A DNA stretch of 64,000 nucleotides. It comes from a bacterium (GTDB taxonomy: Bacteria; Zhuqueibacterota; Zhuqueibacteria; Zhuqueibacterales; Zhuqueibacteraceae). Location of the stretch: positions 849,028 to 913,027 of the forward strand of contig JAKLJX010000001.1 in NCBI GenBank assembly GCA_023150945.1, given 5' to 3'. Positions within the stretch are counted from its first letter, which is position 1; each line of letters opens with the position of its first letter. A program made the translations under genes and the position numbers. This document shows positions 9,058-15,734 of this stretch, in pieces. Under the pieces are notes generated by a model that worked only from the letters and a program-made list of their open reading frames with translations, was not told the DNA's origin and made no database searches.

Positions 9058-9552
9058 ATGTTGAAGCAAACTGTACAAGACGCGCTGAATGAGCAGATCA
9101 AGGCCGAGTTGGAATCCGCCTATGTTTATCTGGCCATGTCGGCCTACAGCGAATCGGTCAATCTGCGCGGCTTTGCGAGTTGGATGCGGGGGCAAAGCCA
9201 GGAGGAACTCGGGCACGCGCTCAAGCTGTTCGATTTTGTGAATGATCGCGGCGGCCGGGTGACGCTGCAGGCGCTGGCGCAGCCGCCGGCGGATTACAAA
9301 TCGGCGCTCGACATGATGGAACACACGCTCAACCACGAACAAAAAGTCAGCGGGCTGATCAACCGCCTTTATGAACTTGCCCTCAAGGAAAGCGACTATC
9401 CCACCCAGGCGCATCTGCAGTGGTTCATCACCGAGCAGGTGGAGGAGGAGAAGACGGCGCAGGAGATCGTCGAGCAACTCCGGATGATCGGCAATCACAC
9501 GCCGGGCCTGCTGATGCTGGATCGCCAGATGGGCCAGCGCAGCGAAAAATAA
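9058..9552 (+). CDS. ftnA: Bacterial non-heme ferritin
   Basis: This iron-storage protein of 164 residues has the usual ferritin length. Ferroxidase-site residues are visible in order: Glu in LNEQIKAELESAYVYLAMSAY, the ExxH pair in GQSQEELGHALKLFDF, and the later Glu/Gln positions in LQWFITEQVEEEKTA. The ATG at 9058 is preceded by AAAGGAG with a 6-nt spacer, while the longer frame to 8971 has neither ribosome-binding site nor family similarity. It is divergent from the uracil-DNA glycosylase gene and 155 bp upstream of susC. Oxygen/iron control is plausible but no Fur box was identified. Confidence 0.95.
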   Translation: MLKQTVQDALNEQIKAELESAYVYLAMSAYSESVNLRGFASWMRGQSQEELGHALKLFDFVNDRGGRVTLQALAQPPADYKSALDMMEHTLNHEQKVSGLINRLYELALKESDYPTQAHLQWFITEQVEEEKTAQEIVEQLRMIGNHTPGLLMLDRQMGQRSEK

Positions 9553-9707
9553 CGCGGCCGAAGACTGGTTGCGCTGCCGGACCGGTGGCGGCAAGCGTGC
9601 GAAAGATACTGCAGAAAGGAGGTGCAACCGGACGAGCTGTTTGTTCTGATGCCACGGCAGAATGTGTCGAAATTTGGTAATTCAAAAACCCGTCAGGGAG
9701 GAGTTTC

Positions 9708-12671
9708 ATGTTCAACCTGCGACGTTGTTTGTCGATGCTGGTGTTGCTTGCGACGATACCGCTGGCCGCTTTCGGCCAGTTGACCATCCAGGGCACGGTC
9801 ACCGATGAGCGTGGCGAAGCGCTGGTGGGCGCCAACGTGTTGATTCCCGGCACGACGCGCGGCGCTGCGACCGATGTGGACGGCAAATTCACCATCTTGG
9901 TGCCGTCACCGGGCGCGGAAACGGTGCTGGAAGCGCGCCTGATCGGCTACAAATCCGCACGAAAGAGTATCACACAAACCAGCGGCCTCGCCGAGGTCAA
10001 TTTCGCCCTCACCGTCGATGCGCTGCAAATGGACGAGGTCGTGGTGACCGGCACTTCCGTGGCCACCTCGAAACGGCAGCTCGGCAATGCCATTTCGACG
10101 GTAAATGTTCGCGCGGTGGAAGCGACTGGCGCCACCGCGATTGATGCCGCGCTCACCGGCAAAATTGCCGGTGCGCAAATCAGTCAGAACTCCGGCAACC
10201 CGGCGGGCGGCATCACCGTGCGGCTGCGCGGGGCAAGCACGGTGCTGGGCAACGCTGATCCACTTTACATTGTCGATGGCGTGATTGTCAACAACGACTC
10301 GCCGCAGTTGATCGATCTCGGCGGTTACCGGCAAAACCGGCTGGTTGATCTCAATCCCCAGGACATCGAGCGCATCGAGGTGATCAAAGGCGCGGCGGCG
10401 GCGGCGATCTACGGCTCGCGCGCGAACAACGGCGTGGTGCAAATCTTCACCAAGCGCGGCAGCATCGGTGAGCCGCGCATCAGCATCACCTCCCGCTTCA
10501 CCACCAGCGCGATTCGCAAGACCCTGGAGGTCAACAAGTATCCGTTTGACAAGCCGCAAAGCGATCCCACCGCCAAGCCGGTCACGCGCTATGATTATCA
10601 AGATTTCATTTTCCGGCGCGCGTACGGCACGGAGAACAATTTCTCGGTGACCGGCGGCACCTCCAATACCCAGTATTATTTTTCGGGCTCTTATCTCGGT
10701 AATGAGGGTATCGTCAACGCGACTTCCTACCATCGCACCGGCGGCCGCGCGCGCCTCGATCAAACGCTCAATGACTGGGCGCGGCTGTCTGCCGGCGCCA
10801 ATTACACCTACAGTGAAAGCGACGAAGTGCCCAACGGCGGCTTGATCGAAGCCTACGGCGCACTCACGGGCTTTATCTTCTCGCCGAATACCACCGATCC
10901 GCGGCCGGTCAATGGCGTGTATCCCAACACCGCCGCCATCAACCGCACCAACCCGGTGCAGGCGATTGATCTGTTTAAATTCGGCCAGCAGACCAGCCGC
11001 TTCATCGGCGATTTGCAGCTCAATCTGTCGCCCTGGCGCGGCCTGAGCGTGGACTATACCGTCGGGTATGATACCTACGGCCAAATCGGCACGGGTTTCA
11101 TTCCCTCCGGCACCACCGCCGCGCTTTATCCACAAGGGCTCGCGCGCCGCGGCGAGCGTGATTTTCTGCAATTGAATAACGATCTCAATGTGCGTTACCG
11201 AACCGATCTCTCCACTTCGCTGCAGTCGACCACGGTTTTGGGCGGCACGCTGCAGTTCGAGAAGGCGAGCAACTTCACTGCCCAGGCCACGCAGTTGAGT
11301 CCGGTGTCGCAAATCGTGCCGAGCGGCGCTTCGCAGACCATCGGCGAATTCCGCAGCGAGAACACGATCTACGGCGCATTTGCGCAGCAAACGTTTGGCC
11401 TGCTCAACCGCTTGTTTCTCACCGCTGCCGGCCGTATCGACGCCTCTTCGGTTTTCGGCAAGGATGAACGCTGGCAGTTTTATCCCAAAGCCAGCGCTTC
11501 CTACTTGATTTCCGAAGAGAGCTTTTGGCGCAATGGCGGCCTCGCGAACCTCTTCCCCAGCTTCAAGCTGCGCGCCTCGTGGGGCGAGTCCGGCAATCTC
11601 ACCGCCATTGGTGCGTTCGACCGATTCACCAATTACAGCCCGTTTTCCTATGACGGCAAATCCGGTTTGGTGCCCAGCACCCAGCTCGGCACCGCCAACA
11701 TCAAGCCCGAGCGCCAGCGCGAATACGAGGTGGGCGTGGACTTCAGCCTGTGGCGCGACCGGATCGCGGTGGAACTTTCCTACTATGATCAGCACGTGAC
11801 CGACCTGCTGCTGTTCCGTTCGCTCGCACCCTCCACCGGCTTCTTGAGCCGCCTGGAAAACGTCGGCACGCTGGACAACACCGGTTGGGAAGTGTTGCTG
11901 CGCGCCTTGCCGTTGCAAACCCGCAATCTGCGCTGGAGCACGACCTTCACCTATGCGACCAACAAAAACGAGGTGAATGGTATCGAAGGCGACATTCTGC
12001 TGCTGGCGGATGCCTTTGGCCAGGTCGCGGCGAAGAATGGCGAACCCTTGGGCGTGTTCTACACCACGTATTACGCGCGCAATCCCGACGGCAGCTTGTT
12101 GTTGACGCCCGCGGGCCTGCCGCAACCCGAACAGCGCAGCCGCAATCCGCAAACCGGCCAGCCCACCGGTGGCACCATTCGCACGGTCACCGGTGATCCC
12201 AATCCCGATTTCACCTTCTCGTGGATCAACGAGCTGGAGATCGGCCGCAATTTCTCCGTGCGCGCGCAAGTCGACGCGGTGCAGGGTTTCGACGTGTTCA
12301 ACTTCACGCGGCGCGTGGGCGCGCGCGGGCCGCTCTACGGCAACTTGGTGGATTACCAGCGCGAGCTGGAGGGCAAAGTGCCCGCCGGCTACAACACCGC
12401 GCTGTTCTCGATCTTGGATGCCTGGATCGAAGACGGCTCGTTCATCAAGCTGCGCGAGCTGGCAGTATCGTATGACCTGCATCCGAAAATGCTCGGCCTG
12501 CGCAGCCTGCGGCTGAGCGTGATCGGCCGCAACCTGTTCTCGATCGACGATTACCAAGGCTACGATCCCGAAATCAACACCGCCGGCCAGAGCACGGGCG
12601 TGCGCGGCTTTGATTTCGTCGAGGTGCCGATTCCGCGCACGTTTTCTTTCGGCGTGACGCTGAATTACTAG
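9708..12671 (+). CDS. SusC/RagA-type TonB-linked outer-membrane receptor
   Basis: This 987-residue protein forms the TonB-dependent channel of a SusC/SusD nutrient-import pair in the outer membrane. The signal peptide is residues 1-23 (ends AAFGQ). A carboxypeptidase-like regulatory domain covers about 26-105 (IQGTVTDERGEALVGANVLIPGT). The plug begins at MDEVVVTGTSVATSKRQLG and includes RLRGASTVLGNADPLYIVDGV and EVIKGAAAAAIYGSRANNGVV. A beta-barrel fills the rest and ends in the aromatic SFGVTLNY typical of barrel insertion signals. AGGGAGGAG precedes the ATG. The susD gene follows, separated by 161 bp holding a hairpin repeat. No SusE/F or glycanase gene is nearby, so the ligand cannot be deduced. 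Confidence 0.95.
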   Translation: MFNLRRCLSMLVLLATIPLAAFGQLTIQGTVTDERGEALVGANVLIPGTTRGAATDVDGKFTILVPSPGAETVLEARLIGYKSARKSITQTSGLAEVNFALTVDALQMDEVVVTGTSVATSKRQLGNAISTVNVRAVEATGATAIDAALTGKIAGAQISQNSGNPAGGITVRLRGASTVLGNADPLYIVDGVIVNNDSPQLIDLGGYRQNRLVDLNPQDIERIEVIKGAAAAAIYGSRANNGVVQIFTKRGSIGEPRISITSRFTTSAIRKTLEVNKYPFDKPQSDPTAKPVTRYDYQDFIFRRAYGTENNFSVTGGTSNTQYYFSGSYLGNEGIVNATSYHRTGGRARLDQTLNDWARLSAGANYTYSESDEVPNGGLIEAYGALTGFIFSPNTTDPRPVNGVYPNTAAINRTNPVQAIDLFKFGQQTSRFIGDLQLNLSPWRGLSVDYTVGYDTYGQIGTGFIPSGTTAALYPQGLARRGERDFLQLNNDLNVRYRTDLSTSLQSTTVLGGTLQFEKASNFTAQATQLSPVSQIVPSGASQTIGEFRSENTIYGAFAQQTFGLLNRLFLTAAGRIDASSVFGKDERWQFYPKASASYLISEESFWRNGGLANLFPSFKLRASWGESGNLTAIGAFDRFTNYSPFSYDGKSGLVPSTQLGTANIKPERQREYEVGVDFSLWRDRIAVELSYYDQHVTDLLLFRSLAPSTGFLSRLENVGTLDNTGWEVLLRALPLQTRNLRWSTTFTYATNKNEVNGIEGDILLLADAFGQVAAKNGEPLGVFYTTYYARNPDGSLLLTPAGLPQPEQRSRNPQTGQPTGGTIRTVTGDPNPDFTFSWINELEIGRNFSVRAQVDAVQGFDVFNFTRRVGARGPLYGNLVDYQRELEGKVPAGYNTALFSILDAWIEDGSFIKLRELAVSYDLHPKMLGLRSLRLSVIGRNLFSIDDYQGYDPEINTAGQSTGVRGFDFVEVPIPRTFSFGVTLNY

Positions 12672-12728
12672 TACCAATTCCTTTCGTTTCGTCGTCTTGC
12701 CCCGTGCGGGGCACAGTTGCGACCACCT

Positions 12729-12795
12729 GTCATTCAGACAAATCTTGTGAAGCACTCGGCACGGCGCCCAGCTCTTCACAGGATGTTTGCAGGAC
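12729..12795. repeat. Hairpin repeat family A, susC-susD copy
   Basis: This 67-bp imperfect inverted repeat begins GTCATTCAG and ends TTGCAGGAC, with inner arms AATCTTGTGA and TCTTCACAGGAT. It closely matches the copy at 24343-24413. It lies wholly between susC and susD and would fold in the shared mRNA. Confidence 0.85.
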
Positions 12796-12832
12796 GTTTT
12801 GCAGGAAACACTCATTTGGGAGAATTCAACTG

Positions 12833-14152
12833 ATGAAGCGTTCTCTTCATAATAGACCCAAACTGGCGCTGGCGTTGGCGAGCATGCTGCTGTTGGTGAT
12901 CACCGCCTGCTCGCTGGACGTCACCAACCCCAACAGCGCCTCGGAAGATCAAGTGTTGACCACGCGCACCGGCGTGATCGCGCTGGCCGTGGGCCTGCAG
13001 CAAAACTACGCCGTGAGCGTGATGGAACCGGTGATCCTCACGCCTGGCGTCACCAGCGGTGAAATCGCGATCAATTCCACTTTCACCAATTTGCTGGAGC
13101 TGCAGGACGGCGGCAATCAAGTCACCACCGGCAACGGCAACGTGCTGGCGCTGTGGGCGCGGCCGATCCGGGTGATGAGCATGGCGAATGATTTGATTGC
13201 GAGCGCGCCGAAAGTGACGCTCGATCCCGGCACGCGCAGCGGCATCATTGCCCTGGCGCATCTCTACAAGGCCATGGCGATGGGCTTTTTGGCGCAGGCC
13301 TTCGAGCAGGCGCCCATTGATTTGGACAAGGACGGCCGCGCACTGTTCCGGCCACGGCAGGAAGTGCTGGCCGGCGCGATCGGCCTGCTCGATGCCGCCG
13401 CCCAGTTGCTGGCCGCCACCCCGGCGAGCAACGAGTTCAACACCCAGATTCTGGGAAGGAATTTCGATCTGGTGAACACCATCAATGCCATGCGGGCGCG
13501 CTACAATCTGATGGCCGGCCGCCATCAACCGGCGTTGGATATTGCCGGCAGCGTCAATCCTGCGGCCAAATCGGTTTTCACTTACGATGATCGCAATCCG
13601 AATCCGATCTACCAGCTCGTGTTTCTCAACCGGAACTATGCGGCGCGGGACAATTTCGGCAGTGCGTTGGTCGAACCTGGTGACGGCCGGCTGGGTTTCT
13701 ATCTCACCCCGGCGGACAAAACCAATCCTTCGCCTTACAATCTGCCCATCGATGATCTCAAAGGCTTCTTCGATGCCATCTCCAAGGCGATTCCGGTGTA
13801 TTTGCCCGGTGAGATGAATTTGATCAAAGCCGAGGCCCTGGTGCGGCTGGGCCGCTTGCCCGAGGCCGTGAATGAAATCAACGCGGTACGCACCAAAACC
13901 ACCGATCCCTTCGGCGTCGCTGCCGGATTGCCGGCTTACAGCGGTGCGGTGACCGAAACGGCATTGCTGGAAGAAATCTATCGCCAGCGCAGCGCCGAGC
14001 TGTTCATGACCGGCTTGCATCTCGAAGACAGCCGGCGGCTGAGCCGTCCCGGCCCGCTGGAGGCCAACCCTGAGCGCAATCGCAATTTCTATCCCTATCC
14101 TGATCAGGAACGGCTGAACAATCCCAACACGCCGCCGGATCCCAACATCTGA
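12833..14152 (+). CDS. SusD/RagB-type nutrient-binding lipoprotein
   Basis: This 439-residue surface lipoprotein partners the SusC-type receptor to capture and deliver a nutrient. The start is placed at ATG 12833 (MKRSLHNR) because it opens a signal peptide whose lipobox (LLLVITAC, Cys near residue 26) is directly followed by the SusD hallmark SLDVTNPN. The 43 extra codons in the longer frame are translated repeat DNA. TPR-like helical segments (ALAHLYKAMAMGFLAQAFEQAPI) and the C-terminal block LLEEIYRQRSAELFMTGLHLEDSRRL with FYPYPDQERLNNP are typical of the RagB/SusD family. A terminator follows the stop by 8 bp, ending the susCD unit. Confidence 0.93.
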   Translation: MKRSLHNRPKLALALASMLLLVITACSLDVTNPNSASEDQVLTTRTGVIALAVGLQQNYAVSVMEPVILTPGVTSGEIAINSTFTNLLELQDGGNQVTTGNGNVLALWARPIRVMSMANDLIASAPKVTLDPGTRSGIIALAHLYKAMAMGFLAQAFEQAPIDLDKDGRALFRPRQEVLAGAIGLLDAAAQLLAATPASNEFNTQILGRNFDLVNTINAMRARYNLMAGRHQPALDIAGSVNPAAKSVFTYDDRNPNPIYQLVFLNRNYAARDNFGSALVEPGDGRLGFYLTPADKTNPSPYNLPIDDLKGFFDAISKAIPVYLPGEMNLIKAEALVRLGRLPEAVNEINAVRTKTTDPFGVAAGLPAYSGAVTETALLEEIYRQRSAELFMTGLHLEDSRRLSRPGPLEANPERNRNFYPYPDQERLNNPNTPPDPNI

Positions 14153-14160
14153 AGCGAATT

Positions 14161-14196
14161 GCAGGGGCATGGCCTTCCGCCATGCCCTTGCTTTTT
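14161..14196 (+). terminator. Rho-independent terminator of susCD
   Basis: A 13-bp stem with one G-T mismatch (14161-14173 with 14179-14191) and a 5-nt loop is followed directly by TTTTT. It begins 8 bp after the susD stop and ends before the methyltransferase start. Confidence 0.9.
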
Positions 14197-14212
14197 CGGA
14201 GAGCATCACCGC

Positions 14213-14905
14213 ATGAGCAATGAACTCGAAGCAGAGGTTTTGTCTTCCTGGCAGGTGAATGCCGCGGCTTGGACGGCGGCAGTGCAGGAGGGGAAAATCG
14301 CCAGCCGCAAGCTGGTCACCGATCAAGCGATTCTCGCTGCGGTGCAGCAACACCAACCGAAGCGTGTGCTCGATATTGGCTGCGGCGAAGGCTGGCTGGC
14401 GCGTCGTCTTGCGGAGCAGGGCATGCAGGTGATGGGTGTCGATGCGATTCCTGCGTTGATCGAGCAGGCGCGGCAGCGCGGCGGCGCCGAGTTTGAAATT
14501 TGTTCCTATGAGGAAATTGCCGCAGGCGCACTGGCGGCGGCCGGCCCCTTCGACGCACTGATCTGCAATTTTTCATTGTTGGGGAAGGAATCGGTGGAGC
14601 GACTGCTGCGTGCGCTTCCGGCGCTGCTGAGCCGCCACGGCCGCTTGTTCGTGCAGACGCTGCATCCGGTGGTGGCCTGCGGGGATCAGCCTTATCGCGA
14701 CGGCTGGCGGCCCGGCTCGTGGGAGGGATTCGGGCCGGAGTTTACCCAGCCCGCGCCGTGGTACTTTCGCACCATTGCCTCGTGGATCAACCTGTTTCAT
14801 GCCTGCGGCCTGCGCCTGGCGGAATGCCGTGAGCCGCTGCATCCGCAGACACTCAAACCTGCCGCGATTCTGTTCATTGGTGCAGCGCAAAGCCCGGCCT
14901 GGTAA
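14213..14905 (+). CDS. Class I SAM-dependent methyltransferase
   Basis: This 230-residue cytoplasmic protein has the Rossmann methyltransferase fold of the Methyltransf_11/25 group. Motif I is RVLDIGCGEGWLARRLAEQG near residues 52-71, the acidic residue after strand 2 is VMGVDAIPALIEQAR, and motif post-II is PFDALICNFSLL. The substrate is unknown. ATG 14213 (MSNELEAEV) was chosen because the preceding codons of the longer frame run through the susD terminator. It converges on the MOSC gene with 23 bp between stops. A small-molecule or quinone-type substrate is possible but unsupported. Confidence 0.88.
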   Translation: MSNELEAEVLSSWQVNAAAWTAAVQEGKIASRKLVTDQAILAAVQQHQPKRVLDIGCGEGWLARRLAEQGMQVMGVDAIPALIEQARQRGGAEFEICSYEEIAAGALAAAGPFDALICNFSLLGKESVERLLRALPALLSRHGRLFVQTLHPVVACGDQPYRDGWRPGSWEGFGPEFTQPAPWYFRTIASWINLFHACGLRLAECREPLHPQTLKPAAILFIGAAQSPAW

Positions 14906-14928
14906 CGGCGTCCTTTCTGCCGTCACCT

Positions 14929-15381
14929 TCAGGTGGCCGCGGTGATCCAGCTCACCGCGTCACCCACGGCAATCTCACCGCTGTCCAAAACTTCCGCGAA
15001 CACGCCGCCACCCCAATTGCGTTGCATGCAAGCGCGCAGGCCGGGCAGGGCCTCGTCCATGCGCTCGCACGGCCGGGTTTCTCCCAGAATGCGCAAGCGG
15101 CAGCCGCCGATTTGCAGCAGGCGGCCGCGGCTGTCCTGCAACGGTAATCCGCTGATCATCAAATTGGCGCGGCGCGCCGCCGGATCGAGCTGCGCGCCCA
15201 GCTCCTGCATCAGCTCCGCCCAGCGTTCCGCCGCTATGATCGTCACCTGACGTTTGCCGCCCTGATTGGCGTTGTCGATCAGGCCCAAGCCTGCCACCAG
15301 TTGCGCGGCCGTGCGCGGATCCATCGGGCCGCGTTTGCCGCGTTTGATCCAAATTCTTTCGAGCTTGCCGTTTGGTTGCAT
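14929..15381 (-). CDS. MOSC domain protein
   Basis: This 150-residue protein is mostly one MOSC (molybdenum cofactor sulfurase C-terminal) domain, a module that binds pyranopterin-molybdenum or transfers sulfur. It opens with GKLERIWIKRGKRGPM, contains the N-terminal NQGGKRQVTIIAAERW block, the RRANLMISGLPL block, and the Cys-containing GETRPCERM segment whose Cys is the conserved functional residue in this family. The ATG at 15381 is preceded by AAGGA at 6-nt spacing, whereas the nine codons upstream in the longer frame are not needed. The redox partner is unknown and the neighbours give no hint. Confidence 0.88.
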   Translation of the reverse strand: MQPNGKLERIWIKRGKRGPMDPRTAAQLVAGLGLIDNANQGGKRQVTIIAAERWAELMQELGAQLDPAARRANLMISGLPLQDSRGRLLQIGGCRLRILGETRPCERMDEALPGLRACMQRNWGGGVFAEVLDSGEIAVGDAVSWITAAT

Positions 15382-15402
15382 GGTGTTCCTTTTTCTTATT
15401 GC

Positions 15403-15545
15403 GGTCACAAAGCCATCGATGGAACCGCAGAGTCACGGAGAACGCTGAGAATCGCTTTTCGGAGGTTACGGCTTTGCGATCTCCGCGTCTTCGCGGTTCA
15501 ACCCTTCTCTTCCCGCGCCTTTGCGTCTTCTCGTTCTGGTGAGTG
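15403..15545. repeat. Degenerate CGCAGAGnnnCGGAG-type intergenic repeat
   Basis: This stretch between the MOSC and subtilase genes consists of loosely repeated units: GGAACCGCAGAGTCACGGAG, then TTTGCGATCTCCGCGTCTTCG, then GCGCCTTTGCGTCTTCTCG. The second and third read like inverted versions of the first. It resembles short intergenic repeats I recall from several GC-rich environmental genomes. It fills most of a 353-bp gap, and nothing else is visible there apart from the subtilase ribosome-binding site at 15723. Confidence 0.5.
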
Positions 15546-15734
15546 CTTCTGCCTACATGGGTTCCGGCTCGTTCGAGTGATGATTTCGTTTTGTGTTTGA
15601 AACGCCAAACGCTTCTCGCCTCGCGCAAAAAGCCCTTGCTTTTCCGGGGGCAGGGCGCTATTCTTGCCCACTTCCTGACGCGCGAAGATAGCAGTGCCCC
15701 AATTCAATTTCAACCCCAAGACAAAGGACAATGC

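Noticed and set aside
9612..9621. Perfect AAAGGAGGTG upstream of susC
   Set aside because: No start codon at a useful distance opens a protein-like frame, and the susC start has its own AGGGAGGAG. Probably chance.
9906..12815. A 969-codon frame on the minus strand opposite susC
   Set aside because: It is the antisense shadow of a strongly supported SusC gene. It is His/Arg/Ala-rich, has no domain similarity, and arises from GC-rich third positions. The same holds for long antisense frames at 15753-18629 and 33627-36044.
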